Below are positions 1 through 12,122 of a DNA stretch of 33,711 nt, piece by piece. The notes beneath the pieces are model-generated. The model was given only the letters and a program-made list of their open reading frames with translations. It was not told where the DNA came from and ran no database searches. How positions within the stretch are numbered: position 1 is the stretch's first letter; every line of letters starts with the position of its first letter. The stretch comes from Spirogloea muscicola (taxonomy: Eukaryota; Streptophyta; Zygnematophyceae; Spirogloeales; Spirogloeaceae): positions 99,803-133,513 of the forward strand of contig WELB01000035.1 of the NCBI GenBank assembly GCA_009602725.1. Reading direction: 5' to 3'. The position numbers were made by a program, and so were the translations under genes.

Positions 1-254
1 GACGTCGAGTGTCAACCTGTCTGCAACGAGCTCAGGCGTATGCTCTGCATCAGAAAGCTGGTCGAGCCTTAGCTGCTGGCACAAGAGCTAGTCAATTGCC
101 GTCCGGTATTCGAGCATCAGCTAGCGACCTCTATGTGCTGACTCGTGGTTACTGAGCGGGTCAGCTTAGCAGCAGGTGACGTACATTTGTCCAATGTGCT
201 TGCCTTTGTACTTGGCCACACATGGCCTCCCCATCTCTTAATATACACGCATTT
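1..254 (+). repeat. Dispersed repeat R1, copy 1 (cut by window start)
   Basis: Positions 89-254 match 16916-17081 base for base at a constant offset of 16827, with one substitution seen (115 A versus G). Positions from about 18 on also match, with more divergence, the reverse complement of about 9085-9300. No protein was recognised in it. The stretch includes a TATA-like TTAATATA near 238-245. The copies diverge abruptly after 254. The nature of the element is unknown; it may be a subtelomeric repeat or a transposon fragment. Confidence 0.8.
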
Positions 255-948
255 TCTTTCCTGTGCGCTGTTTGCTTGGCCTTTCACGCCCGCTTCCCGT
301 GATCGGCAACTGCGTCTTTCCGCACCTCGCCCCTTGCGGGAAGCGTCCTCTCCAGCATTGTAGCTTCTTACCCCTCAGACTGGCCACTCGCGGCCACTGC
401 CCATGGAGGAACTCGAGAAAGCGAGGCCGTCGCGCACCCTTCATCTGGAATTGAAGGCACCTCATGCATTGTTCCCAGGGTCCGGGGGACAACTTACCAT
501 CAGATTTCGCATGTGCTCTAAATGTGCACCAAGGAGATCATTTGTCTGCACTGAGGAAATCATGCACGACAGGTTGGGTGACCGTGACTCCTACAAAGCC
601 TCCTTGCCACAAGCTCACAATCAGAAGGCCCACACCAGCCCACTGCACACTGCTGGGCAGCAGGGCGTCTACTCAACCGCGCATACTTGCGAGAGCGTTG
701 TGGAGCTGTAGTTTTGGCAAAGTGAATCAGAAGGTCAATCAGAGGATCTCGGGAATAACTCGTTGCATGACAGTAGCTTGCCGTAGTTCTGCCCCATCGC
801 GCTGCCATGAAGATTGACAGCCTACTCCGGCAACCTACTTATTTAGCCATTTCTGTGATGGTCCAATAAATAAAGATATGGTAAGCTTGCAGGAGTGGCA
901 AACGGGGACGAGATGAGGGCCAGTACTGCCATGAAGCCACGGGCAGCG
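255..948. other. No gene recognised
   Basis: All short frames here overlap one another without family resemblance or splice logic. A weak, diverged piece resembling the GGCTGGC element lies near 380-410 (GGCCACTCGCGGCCACTGCC). Otherwise nothing is seen. Confidence 0.5.
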
Positions 949-3909
949 TTACACGCCACCGCCAGCAGTGATGGGGAACATGCTAATGCCCCGAGGGTTG
1001 TACTTTTTATTGGAGAATCGAGTCTCAAAGTCAAGGTTGAATCTGGGGTCGATATATATGGTGGTCGCATTGAAGATGAAGACGTACACCTTCCTGGTGC
1101 CTTTCTCCTGCACCAGTCCATAAGGCTGTGGCAAAGGCACTGTGTTGCCTGTGGCTGCTGGCTTGGGACCTGCCAGAGATAGGGAAACTCTCAGTCAGCG
1201 AGCCATGCCATCGGACAATTGCCGAAGACACCTCATCGCTGCATTTTGCCAGGCTTGCTTACAGCCCTTGCTAGCATGTGGGCCAATAAAGGCAATACCC
1301 AACATTTTCCACTTCTACAGCAGACTGACTTGACAACATGCATACACAAGACGACAGTGACCTGCAGCCGCCAGACTGATGGATCTAGTGATGCTCTGAG
1401 CTGCGGCTGGTGCATTTACCAGATAAGGTCTGATCCAGAGAGTAATCTGTGACAACGAAGCGGTACGAGTCCTTGGATTTTGAGCCCTGGGTTCCGCAGC
1501 AAAGGTCAATCCTGAGGCTGTTGGGGGCAGGGGCCGGACGTCCATCAATCAGGGGAAGGTTGAAGACTTGCTTCACAACGATGGCCGCGTAATTGGTCCA
1601 GTCAAAGTACAGCACCTGCACATAGATTGCTCTTCTTGTGCCGTGGTCAGAGAGGCCAGCATCGATTCAGTGTAGGAGTCTTACGCTGCCTAAGACTGTC
1701 ATGTTGCTACGAACCTCCAACAAGACCCTCACAAGGACGGCATGCAGGGCAGATGCTGTTGAGTGTGATGAGAGAGGTTCAGGTGCTTTCCCCGGACAGA
1801 AACTGAAAGCTGCAGGCAGCCTCACCTTGCCAAGACCTGTGAGCGTTATGAAGCCCACGCGGTAAAACATGGCAGTCTGGTTGAACAATCCGCCTGCCGC
1901 AAGGTCAAGCTGGCCCGGCAAGGAGCCTGGGCCCAATCCCGGGACTGTGTTCAGATCCAAAGCCACTACGGCAGTGTAAGGGGGCTTTGTGGTGACGAGG
2001 TAAATCTTGCCACTGTATCTACCTGCAAAAAGCTCGGACTGAGTCTCGTGAGCCCCTGGGTGCACCTTATGTCGTCCGATGAAGACATGTGCCAGTGCCA
2101 TACAGCTCCTTCCATTGCTTCACAAAACCTTGTCTTGTATCTATAGATATATACAAATCCACATTCAAGTAGCTTCTGCGCCAAGAGCAGACCGTGCAGG
2201 ATGATAATCCATACATGAGCTGGGCAACCACAATACAAAGACTCACCGACAACATATGCTCTTGCCTGGCCGTCAGATGGTAAGAACTTCACTTGGAGGA
2301 CTCCAACATTGGTGTCAGGCAACACAGTTGTCTGCTTGATACTCCGGGTGGTGAAGTTCCAGATCCGGACTGTGTTGAAAGTGACAATTCCTGCAAAACT
2401 TGATGCAGAATTTGGAGAGCTTAGGAAGCTGGCTCTTACATGCCCAGCAGAACAACACCTTCAAGCCCAATGCCTCACAGCACCCAAGAAGAGGACTTGC
2501 ACGAGCAAGCCTGCAAATATTGGGAATGCAAGCTTGGGAGTGCAGCTAACCTGAAGACGGCAAGAAGGTGCTGTTGGGGACCACGTAGTCAGTGGTGAGC
2601 ATGAGTCCCAGGGTGGGGTTGACTGCAATGCCCTTGGGTGCAAGATCTAGCACTGGCTCTGGAGGATATTCGGCCACAAGGTTGCCGAGGTTGTCAAACT
2701 CAGCAACCTTACCTCCTGGTCCTCCTGCAGTGGCGTCAAACAATCGGCATAAGTTGATGATGCAACTCTCAAGGCTGGTCATTCAAGGGAGCCAGCCGTC
2801 TAAAGGAAGGGGGACAAGCTCCTGACTGACAGCTTGGTACACTAGTGTCCAGCTGGGTCTTCTCTAACATCCTGTCATCAGCACCGAGAGAGCAATATTG
2901 ATCTAGGAACACAGCCAAGCCAGGATGAAAATGGAGGTGAGTCACGCCAGCTGAGCACGACAGTGCTAAGAGTACGTCTGGCGTGGAGCAGCATGCAGAG
3001 AGCTTGCTACAGGCAACGGCAGCGAAAAAGATGCACCTTAGGCGTTGCCCATCATAGTGGCAAGGAAGCCGCCATTCACTAGAGGGTAGAAATCCTAGGC
3101 AGCCGACGACTTGGGCGGGTTGATCGAGCTCAGCGGCTTGATGTACTTGGCATCGGTCATGTTCCAGAAGAACACCTCGGACTGGTTCTTCTTCTGGCCG
3201 GTGTAGTAGCTCTGAGACGTTGCTCCGGCCATGAGGTAGTTCAAGCTGGCAAGGGACATCGAAGTTGGCTGCACGGCAGAGCAAATTCAATGTGGATTAG
3301 CGGAAGTCTGCCAGACATGGACACGGCCTGGGGCTCAGCATGATCTCAAGAACTTGCTCACGAATTGGCAAAGGGCAGACAGACTTCCCTGGCGTGGCAA
3401 GTGGTGGGCACAGGAGGCTGATCAGGTATTCCTGGCGGCATGACAGTGGATGCGATAGCGGTTTTTTGGCACAGAGGCCTCTGCACCTCGCCCCCAGCAG
3501 CGTTGAAGCTGCTGTAGGTGATGATGCTGCCGTAGGGGTGGCCGCCAGTCAGAGCGTTGTTTCAGCCGATGACGAACATGGTGTCGCCCTGCGTCTTGTT
3601 GGTCTCGCCTGCAAGCACAGCACGCGGGCAGGGGGGGTGTTAGCTCCTCTCTGTAGCCATCGCTGGACTCTACGGCGGGCGGCCGAGCGTGGCTGGGAGG
3701 CGCAAGCTGGGAGCGCACATGGCGCCTGCTCGAGGCTTGTCAAGGCAGTGGAACGAGACAACGTGGCTGTCCCAAAGGCGGCGCTGGCACCTGCCCAGAC
3801 GTAGAGGAAGTGGCCGTAGGCGTTGTTCTGCACCGTGGGGGCCTGCGCGGCGCCCGGGCGGGCGCCGGCGAGGAGCAGGACGAGGAGGACGGGCGCGAGG
3901 GGCGGCCAT
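949..3909 (-). pseudogene. Selenium-binding-protein (SBP56/methanethiol oxidase)-like secreted beta-propeller, 5' half broken
   Basis: Eight exons join with matching intron phases: 3909-3791, 3608-3487, 3268-3037, 2724-2551, 2390-2247, 2022-1826, 1615-1420 and 1169-949 (stop TAA), about 467 codons, close to the roughly 470 of SELENBP1. Family resemblance rests on the order of segments such as DFYPLVNGGFLATMMG, KVAEFDNLGNLVAEYP, VRIWNFTTRSIKQ and LQVKFLPSDGQARAYVVG; this last pair parallels the YVWDW...LEIRFLH region of SBP56. The family's CSSC motif was not found. Exon 1 holds a signal-peptide-like stretch (APVLLVLLLAGARPGAAQA), but it is one base out of frame with the ATG at 3909. In-frame stops: TGA at 3564-3562, TAG at 3097-3095, TAA at 3040-3038. 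The last five exons are fully open. It may be a decaying gene, a null allele or a poorly sequenced 5' end; a generic propeller of another family is possible. Confidence 0.55.
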
Positions 3910-4189
3910 GGCGGGCGAGCTCGGGGCGGGGCGCGGCGGGGCGGGATGGGATGAAAGGGTCGCGAATCAAGCGAAAGAATACACTGCTGAGGCAGAAGCT
4001 AGTGCAGAAAGTGGGGGGCTGAAGCAAATGAGAATGGCGGGAGGGGGCGGTGGGCTCCGGGGGGGGGGTGTTGAGCCGGGCAGGTAGCGACTGGCGGGGG
4101 ATAGTCCCGCCCGAGGCGGCCAGCCGCCACACCCCCACCTCCCTGCCAGCCTCGCCGGGCCCGGGCCCCACCGGGAGAGTGACAGAGCA

Positions 4190-6260
4190 GGAGAAAGAGA
4201 GAAAGAAAGGGCTCGCCCATTGAGGATAGGGGCTGGACAAGCCAGCCCATAAAAGAATGATCAAAGAACGAGAAGGGGGCCAGAGGAAGCCAGAGGAAGC
4301 GCTAAGAAACCAAAGCACACAAAGAAAGAAAGCAGCTACAAATCACTCAGTAACCCCTGCTAAGCAGCCGCAAATCAGAGAGGCTAGGNAGCAGCAGCTC
4401 TTTCCCGCGAGGGGCGATGGCTGTGGGAGAATGGATGCAAGCTCTTCTTCACACCACGCGGCAATGCCTGTGGAAAGAAGTGAGCTCATCCCGAAGGGGG
4501 CGAAAGCCCAGCCCGGGCCGAGAGGGGTTGAAAGCAAGAAGCAAATCCGGAACGTAGATGGCTCTCCCCAAAGAGAGGAACGGGACAAGGTCCACAGGCT
4601 CGTGGTAGCAGCTATCCAGCTGATTAGCTAGTCGGGCTGTGGCTTCTTACAGCCCCTGGGAAGTGCTTGCTTACTTAGTGCTTCACCTAAGTGCTTCGCT
4701 TAGCCCCCTTCTTGAACTGTGTTCATTCTTTTTCTTGGGCTGGCTGTTCCAGCCCATATCCTCAATGGGCGAGCCCTTTCTTCTTTGTTGCTTACTCCTG
4801 TTCAGCTGAGCGGCAGAGCCGACAAGGCTGACGCGCGCAACCACTGCGAAGGAAAGCGCTGGTCAAAGCCCCCCCCCCCCAACTGAGGCCCCACTGGCCC
4901 CGCCGACGCCGTGGCCGCGCCTCCGCCGCCGGCGGCGGCGGCCGCGCTGGCGGCGCCGCCCACCATCGCCGCCAGATGGCTGCCGGCTGCTCCGTATCCT
5001 CCCTATACCTCGCTGGCCTCGCTTTAATTTCATGCGCACCGCGCGCCTTCTCTCTATACCCCGTGTGCTTTAGCTTTCCCTATCCGCAAGGGCGAGCCCC
5101 TTCTCTCTTTCCCTGGCTCCTTCGTACTTCCTTCAATTCTTCTTCTCTGGGCTGGCCGCTCACAGCCACCGCCCTCTCCTGGAAGCGTCTTTCTTCTTTT
5201 CAGATAGGCTGGCCATTTTACCTGAATCTGCGTGCTGGCCCTGCTCTCGCTGCAGCGTCTGGCTTTCGTCATGGGAATCGGCAGCTAGTCGGTCGGATTT
5301 GAGGCAAGGATTTGAGGCTCCTCACTCGTAGTTATCGAGTGGTTCATCCTGCCCCACTTCTGAGCTCGCACTTTGAAATTTGGCCCCTTCGAACGAAGAA
5401 AGAAAGGGCTCGCCCATAGAGAAGAAACCATCCTTTTCGGGCTGGCTTCTCATAGCCCTTGCCCCCACTGCCCCCATTGGGAGAGCCACTCTCTCTCTTC
5501 TTACCATGTCCAGTTTGATGTTGTCCTTCCTTCTCGAAGACTTACTTCTTCTCGGGCAGGCTTTCGCTTTTGGCCGATTCGTACCATGTCAAATCTTTTC
5601 GGGCTGGCTGTTCACAGCCCTTGCCCCCTTTGGAAGAGGCACTTTCTTGCACAACCCGCGCCCCCTTTTGGAAAAAGCTTACTTTTCCTCGGTGGAGATG
5701 CTTCCCTTGCTCACTCGTGGGTACTACTGAAGTTGCCCTTCACTTCACTTTCCGTCTTGTTACCTTGGCCCCTTTTCAACATTTCTTTTGTGCTTCTTGC
5801 TCCTCACTCGTCACTACTGAGTGATCCATCCTCCCCCTGTGCTGACATGACATCTTCAGGGCCCTCTGTAGCTGCTAAACGCTTGTCGGCCCCTCCGAAC
5901 CCTTGTCAATTCTTTTTGGGCTGGCTTATCACAGCCCTTGCCCCCATTTGGAGTGCCACTTCTTCTTACACATTGTACTGGCTTGCTTGGCCTCCCTTTC
6001 ATAACATGCGCACCGCGTGCCTTCACTTTTCTAGAAGAGTTCTTCTGGGCTGGCGTCCTATTCTGGCTCCTATGGACCTTGTTCCACTTTTCGGTGGGCT
6101 GGCTTGCCCCTGCCCTCGCCCCCTAAGAAGGAAGACTTTTGCGATCCTCGCCCTCTTCTGGAACATACAATGTAAGGCAATGGCTGTTCACAGAGAAGCT
6201 GCTTAATTGCTCTTGGGCTGGCCAAACACAGAAATCGCCCTCTACTGGAAGTGTCTTTCC
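4190..6260. repeat. Cluster of GGCTGGC hairpin elements, both orientations
   Basis: Roughly ten copies of a short repeat whose core is TTTT(C/T)GGGCTGGC, a few bases, (A/C)CAGCCC, then CCTTGCCCCCATTGGGAG or CCTATCCTCAATGGGCGAGC. Plus-strand copies are near 4738, 5150, 5440, 5600, 5919, 6090 and 6213; minus-strand copies near 4210-4255, 4495-4530 and 5395-5420. The GGCTG...CAGCC arms can pair. Interspersed are copies of a CTCACTCGTGG-TACTGAG motif (near 5320, 5710, 5800), also seen in R1. The long frame at 5373-6206 merely reads through these repeats. A C-tract and GC-rich island lie at 4868-4980. Confidence 0.75.
4389..4389. other. Single N, probable contig join
   Basis: A lone N separates a region resembling the upstream of the propeller gene from repeat-rich DNA. 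The three Ns of the window (4389, 16915, 22126) are all isolated single bases, and one sits at the end of a telomere array, so they are best read as zero-length gap markers rather than ambiguous base calls. Confidence 0.5.
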
Positions 6261-8927
6261 TTTTCCCCAATCATTGCCACCTCTGGAAGGCCCAGGGGCT
6301 TGAGCTGCCGTTGGAGCCTGCATTGAGAACTTGTATAGGCATTGACTAAGGCATGCCTAGTAAAGCTCGAGATGAGCTCGCAGAAGAGCTGAAGTAGTGC
6401 AATTGTAGACTTCGCGAGTTGCCTGACAACTCCAGCCTGCAAAGGAAGTCCCCACCCCCTCCCCACCCCGAGCCACCATGCAGCACACTGCATGGGAACA
6501 TTGCTCGCAGTAACGTGCAGAGCAGTCTGTCTTCTGAACTTGATTTCAAATTGCTGTGATCAAACGGCAGGTAGGTGATATGTCAGTGTCCACTTGCAGG
6601 CAAAGCAAATCAAGCAGATAAAGAGGATCAAGTGTGAAAGCAGGATTGCAAGCGATCACGAGTTAGGTTGCATAAAAGCCGCACAATGACAATAAGAAAT
6701 AAGCGAGAGCTCAGAAGGAGTAGATATGGTGCATATCAAGAATTTGTCACGAATGGGTTTGATCAAACCCCCAACAGCGAGTCCTGGCACAGGTTACGGA
6801 GGTGAGTGAGCATTTGAACAACCCAAACCTTGAAATTCAAAGCCTAAAATCTTTGTAACCAGTTGCTGAAGTCTTTGACCAAGGTGGGCTTTTAAATCCT
6901 AAGCATGTAAAGGTGGTGTTTAGCAGCCTCTCTTGATGAAGGGCCCTATCGCATGTATGTAACGGGCAACCTTTAGTTATATGGCTCTGCGTGGCTTCTC
7001 TGGAAGCAGTAGCTATTTTACCATAGACCTCCAATGCTGGAAATGAAGCTGTAAATGAGTTGGACCTATTTGGACGGCGTCATTGAGGGGTTTGAGTCTG
7101 AAGCATTCGCCAGGATTTTTCTGCCAAGACTGACAGCCTCAGAATTCCCACTTCCGAAACTAAGAGGCAAGTAGCATCACATGGTTGGTGCATTATCTAC
7201 ATCTGTCTGGATGTGAACTGGCGTCCCACAAACATGACCAACTATGCAGCATGCATTTGAGGAATGGAGCTATGGTCCTTCTGAGTGACAAGGAGACAAG
7301 GATAGTGCAACGTAAGCCTTCGTTAAAAGTTCAGCTAGGTGCTTTCCTTTGGCCTGTAAGTCCATACCCAAGGCTCCACTACCTGCGAAGGGTTCGTCAA
7401 TGGTAGGACGAGTTAATGCATCAATTTCTCCGTCCATCATTCACACCCTCTATATCTAGACATTCTCATTCAGCTGCTAACGTCCTATCAAAGGTAGCGC
7501 CTAATTTGGAGAACAGCCATTCTTGCAACCGTATGCAGAAACTGGAAAGTCAGCTCCCTTTAAATTAGCAAGCCTGCAACTTTTAGTCATGCACGAATGC
7601 GGGAATACAGCAACTGTGCTTTCATCCAGCCCACATACTAATTCAGCTTGCTGGTACAGCACGGTAATGTCAGAGAAGTACTCTGCAAGTCAAGCATTGA
7701 TAGCTCCTCTCTGAAGGTTGAGGACCTTCATCCCTCTCTTCAAGAGACAAAGAATGCGGCTTTCGCTTTGTTTGCAGCGCTCGCAAGCTCTGGCTATTCA
7801 CGAGCGTGCAGGGCGCGCTCTAAGTCAAACCTCCGGCTTTCGTGGCGGCGCTCCAGCTCCCCAAGTTAGCTTGTCGGATTTGTTTGTGCTCATCCGTTGT
7901 TACTAATGTCACCCTGTTACCTTGGGTACCTTAGTATAGGGCTCCGCTTTTGTAGCCATCTTTACTTTACACTAGACTCTGCCTGAACAATGTATCGGCT
8001 AGAATTGGCCTCCCTTTCATTTCATGCCCTCCGCGCGCCTCCCCTCCTGTCATGTTATAAGCACCGCGCGCCTTCTCGTCGGCCCAGTCTGTTGACCTGG
8101 ATCCGACCCAAGGTCGACAGCGCCGCCGGCACGCCGCCGCCCCAGCCGCAGCGTCGCGGGGGCCGTGTTGTGGACCGCACCAAGGAAAGCGCGGACTTAG
8201 GTACCAAGCGAAGCAGCTGCTAGGGAGCCTATACGAGGAACTTCTTGGGCCGACAATAGATCAGCATGCGTGCAAGGCAAAAGTGGGACAGAGCATGCAT
8301 CATCCAAGCATGACCTGCTCCTAGACGCGTGGCAGGTGCTCGCAGCAGTCTGCAACCTCTCTTTGAGGGAGCCATTGGAGTCCTTGGTCCTATACACTGA
8401 TTTATCAGACTCATGGTACTAGCCTTGCTCCATCTTCATTGACATTTTAGCCAATCGGGCTGTCAGTATGGACGCTCATTAAAAAGGGACTCTGTCCCTT
8501 CATCGAGGATAGCGTTCGTTGTTGTGAACAGGACTCTAAGCTCATCAATTTTGGTACTCGTACCTGAGCTCCGGGCACATCTCGAGTGGGTTGCTGATCT
8601 TTGTTGTGGATTGTTATTGATCTATTAGATACTATCATTGAAATTTGTCTTTCTTGCCAAAGAAGATGCAAGAACGCAATCAGCGGTGCATTGTTGGAGG
8701 CATCACCTAAATGTTCAAACGCACAGAACCGACTCAAAAGAGGTACGCCTGGTGCCGCCTCACTGACAGAAGTCAAAGACCATCAACACGCAGAGCACTG
8801 GCAAGTGAGGATGCAGGGCGGCTAGACAGCAAGGAGGATGCGTTCTATGCCTGGAAAGGGAGGTAAAACCAGTACACTGTTTGGTAAAAATGAGAGACCT
8901 TGATGATATTAAGAGGGCCAACGAGAG
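6261..8927. other. Long intergenic stretch, no gene recognised
   Basis: No frame here shows a recognisable domain or a chain of splice-compatible exons. A short GC-rich island at about 8095-8185, in AT-richer surroundings, might be a gene relic, but nothing in it was recognised. No tRNA or rRNA signature was seen. Confidence 0.45.
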
Positions 8928-8955
8928 ATTTAGGATTTAGGGCTTAGGTTTTTGA
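8928..8955 (+). repeat. Degenerate interstitial telomere-like patch
   Basis: Three to four imperfect units (TTTAGGATTTAGGGCTTAGG) related to the TTTAGGG repeat. It directly borders the inverted R1 copy. It is short enough to arise by chance, but its position next to R1 mirrors the telomere/R1 adjacency at 16915. Confidence 0.5.
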
Positions 8956-9300
8956 AAAAAGCTCTTCCATGGCACAACTGCAAGAATAGGCGCTAAAGAT
9001 GGCTGTGCAAGAGATGCAGCTCTTCCGAAAAGGGCGAGAGTCAGCCCAAAAGCCCAAATGTGAATTTGTATTCGAAACAAACAACGACCAAATGGCCAAG
9101 CACAAAGGCAAGCACATCTAGAGACGTACATCATCTATAGCAGATTGACCCGCTCAGTAACCACGAGTCAAGACATGAAGCTCGCTAAACGATGCCTGAA
9201 TACAAGATGGCAGATACGAAGCCCTTCTGCTACCAACTAGAGCTCGCCCAGGTCTCTGGTGCAAAGCATTAGCCTGAGCTCGCTGCAAACAGGCCGAAAC
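8956..9300 (-). repeat. Dispersed repeat R1, inverted diverged copy
   Basis: The reverse complement of about 9085-9300 aligns with positions 18-215 of copy 1. Shared blocks include GCGAGCTCAGG, GACTCGTGGTTACTGAGCGG and ATGTGCTTGCCTTTGT. It is clearly more diverged than the near-identical pair at 89-254 and 16916-17081. Towards 8956 it runs into a minus-strand copy of the GGCTGGC element (about 9010-9060). Confidence 0.7.
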
Positions 9301-10555
9301 GTGTCGTCGCTAGAACGACAGATATGCAGCTGGCAGGCCCATCTCAGCCGGAAACACATCTGCACGTTGTGCACAGCCTAGATCGGCAATATTCTGGAGG
9401 AGAGTGTGGAAACGAGGACCTAAGCAGCCAAAGATGTCAAGTGCAGGAGCTGATCGCGTTGCGGGTAATCGGAGTAGTGCTGCAGCTTTCTTTGTTCTGC
9501 ACTGCCCACCAAAAGCCAGCCCAAAAGCGAAGAAACAGCTCAGGCAAGCCCACATGAAAGGGGTCACTGGGCTCCCATCCGCTGTAGACTATTGCATAGC
9601 TGTGTGATTTTGACGCCTTTCCTTCCTTTGGACCTTGTTCATTGATCTGGGTTGGCCTCTCACAGGCCTTGCCATAACTTGGAAAAGAAGACGCTTCCAG
9701 GAGAGGGTGGTGGCTGCTCGAGCTACTAACTTGGAATAGCTGTTTCTCCCTGCACCGGCTAGCGCGCAGCGCTGTGTGCCGACATCACCAAGGGGAGGAG
9801 GCCGACTTTCAACGCGGCAGGCTCTCTTGCCCAGGTGTATCGCATGCGCCTGTCAGTATCGCTGCAGCCGTCAACCGGCAAAGGCGTTGCATCTGCGTGC
9901 CGGTCGCGCTTTGGCTACAGCCTGTGACAATATAAAGGGAACCCGCAATCGGAAGATTAATTCTCTGACCTGCGGCTGCTGAACAGGGGCTATTGCGCGC
10001 CCAAAGGCCACTTGAGTCGCATGGTGCTCTGTGCGCTTCTCTGGCCCCTTCGAACTTCTTTTCCTGGGCTGGCCAATCATAGTCATCGCCCTATTCTGGA
10101 GGGGTCTTTCTTTCACAGCCCTCGCACCCTTTCGATGAGCTTAAATTTTTGCAGCGGCTAGTCTTTCTGACTTGTGGCTGCTAACTGCAGATAAGTAGGC
10201 GACCATCCTCTGTGATACTTGTGTGTTTCAGCGCTTTCCGGCCCCTTCGGACTTTGTCATATGGCTGGCTTCTACAGCCCTCGCTCCCTTTGGATGAGCT
10301 TACTCTCGCTAATAATCTTGATGCCAACAGTCCGTCCTTGGAAGTGATGTCGACGAGGCATGTGTGAGCATACACGAGCGCAGATAGGGCAATAACACAG
10401 AGCCTGGAGCACTCGCGACGCATCAAGCAGCGCTTAGTGTGTTATCTTGAGTTTAACGGTCGGTTTGAGTGGTGGTGCGAGTCGGCTTGACTGCTGTATT
10501 GCATTGCATATGCTGTCCGAAAATGCCTGGGCACGAAAACTTTTCGTGGTATCAC
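9301..10555. repeat. Non-coding stretch with three or four GGCTGGC-element copies
   Basis: Diverged element copies occur near 9649-9690, 10060-10110 and 10262-10300 on the plus strand, and a partial one near 9510-9540 on the minus strand. No supported gene was found. The frames around 9310-9600 and 9780-10110 show no family features. Confidence 0.55.
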
Positions 10556-11260
10556 GCGCGCATAGGCGGAAGCTCCGGCCAGGCTCAAGGAGACACGGGA
10601 AGAGATATGGGAATCGAGAAGCTTCCTTCTAAGAAACACGCGCTTCCGTGGGCATCGGACATGGAAACGATTGCTGAAGGCTGGGCCCTAAGTAGCGGCA
10701 CTACAGTAATATTACCAGCAGCGCTGTCTGGCGGGCAGCGGCCACTCCGGTTTTGGCCAGCCGGTGCCCCAAGAGACCTTCCCCCATCTCCTGCAAGCAT
10801 CTCCGATGAGGGCGGCGCCGGAGATGCCCTGATGCTGGATGCTCGCCGGAAACCGCGGCTCGAGCCCGGGGCCGCCCTGCGAGCAAGCGAGGCGGCCACG
10901 CTCGGGCGGGGAGCGAGTGGCCACGGGTCTGAGGTGCGCCAGGCGAGGGGCCTGCGCGCACGGAGGGTGGCGGTGGCCCGCATCTTCGGAAAAGGGATCC
11001 GGCGACAGAGAGCTTGTGCGGCGGCTGCCGCGGCGGCGACGGCAACAAGAGCGGCGCAGACGGCGGCGGCGAAGGCTTCGGCGGGCGCGGGGGTTGGCAA
11101 TTCTCAAGCAGGCCCGGCGAGGGAAGTATTACGGGCAGGTGAGGCGCGGGTGCACGGAGAAGTGGTGGGCGGCGTCCGCAAGCCTACTGCCTCCTTGTCG
11201 GAAATGCCGCGTACACCTCTCCATCTACGGGGACTCAATCTCTGACCACTCCTACCTCAA
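10556..11260 (+). repeat. Duplicated block A (most diverged of three)
   Basis: Shares ordered motifs with blocks B and C: GAGAAGCTTCC, AACACGCGCTTCCGTGGG, a CGGACAT tract, CTCGGGCGGGGAG and GGCGAGGGGCCTGCGCGC, followed by CGG-rich sequence. In B and C the same order leads into a PstS-like gene, but none was found after block A. Long open frames here are a by-product of high GC and are not supported as genes. Confidence 0.5.
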
Positions 11261-11304
11261 ACCTTCGCAACACTGTCCAAGCAACCGCCATTCCAGGAAA
11301 AGAA

Positions 11305-11350
11305 GTGGCGCTCCCAAAGGGGGCGAGGGCTGTGAACAGCCAATCCGAAA
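11305..11350 (-). repeat. GGCTGGC element, minus-strand copy
   Basis: Reads CTCCCAAAGGGGGCGAGGGC then TGTGAACAGCC on the plus strand, which is the reverse complement of the element core. It lies between duplicated blocks A and B. Confidence 0.6.
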
Positions 11351-11489
11351 AGAGTTGACAAGGTCCGAAGTGGCCGAAAGCGCTTTTCCAAAGCTTTCTC
11401 CGTAGGATGATCAATTGTAAAGCGATCGCGGGGTTTGCCCTGTGGGAAGACTGTTCGTCCCAGCCCCGAGCAGGCGCGAAGAGTTGCGG

Positions 11490-11902
11490 GGAAGATTCCG
11501 GGATACGGAGAAGCTTCCCCTTAAGGGACACGCGCTTCCGGAGAGGACATCGCAGCGGTCCCTGAAGGCCGGGCACAAATGATGAGCGCACAAGGGGTCG
11601 CCTCACTAGCAGGGGAAGGGGGTCAGCAACGCCCCAGAAGTGGCCGACTGGTGCCCCTTTCCGTCGGTCACTCACAATCCCGCCAGAGCATCCCGCAGGA
11701 GATGCTCCGCTGCGAAATCTGCGGCGGCATCTCGAACTAAGCGTGAGGCCCACATCCAGGGCCGGCCGGCCGGCAAGGGAGGCGACTGTGCTCGGGAGGG
11801 GAGCCGGCCCCCCGAGGGCCCTGCTGCGCCCGGCGAGGCGCCTGCGTGCACGAAGAGTGCGGAGGGCTCCGGCCGGATCGGACCGGATCCACCGACAGCG
11901 GC

Positions 11903-11935
<33 letters not shown>

Positions 11936-12122
11936 GAGGCGGCGCTCAGCGGGGGAATCTCGGCGGGGCGAGGCGTGGCCGCACGGGGGCCCGAAAGGTG
12001 CGGCTGGGGAGGCCGCGAGGCTCACCCTCCATAAACGACCAGGCCTCGCCGTGCCACATTCACCACACTCACCGCACACCCTCGCCCCCCACGTTCCTCC
12101 GTACCCCCCCACGCCAGGCGCC
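11490..12122 (+). repeat. Duplicated block B, upstream region of the intact PstS-like gene
   Basis: Aligns in order with block C (15340-16147). Shared stretches include ACACGCGCTTCCG, GGACATCGCAGCG, GGCACAAATG, CTGGTGCCCCT, CTGCGAAATC and GGCAAGGGAGGCGACTGTGC, then a CGG microsatellite (about 11899-11945) and a conserved 5' leader ending GCCAGGCGCCATGGCC. B lacks the insertion that C carries after CTGCGAAATC and so preserves the empty site (GAAATC at 11714-11719). Confidence 0.75.

Noticed and set aside
3038-3097. TAG/TAA read as glutamine (altered genetic code)
   Set aside because: Other genes here end normally at TAA (PstS-like, polygalacturonase), TAG (uS5, sirtuin) and TGA (RING-CH, PhnB-like).
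3562-3564. In-frame TGA as selenocysteine in a selenium-binding-like protein
   Set aside because: TAG and TAA also interrupt the same gene, the TGA context is not a known redox motif, and SBP56 proteins bind selenium without selenocysteine. Decay or sequence error explains all the stops together.
5373-6206. 277-codon plus-strand frame
   Set aside because: It reads through several GGCTGGC elements, so the predicted protein merely repeats the element translation.
10469-11405. Long overlapping open frames in GC-rich DNA
   Set aside because: Open in several frames on both strands, low-complexity Arg/Ala/Gly products, no family features, and part of a duplicated non-coding block.
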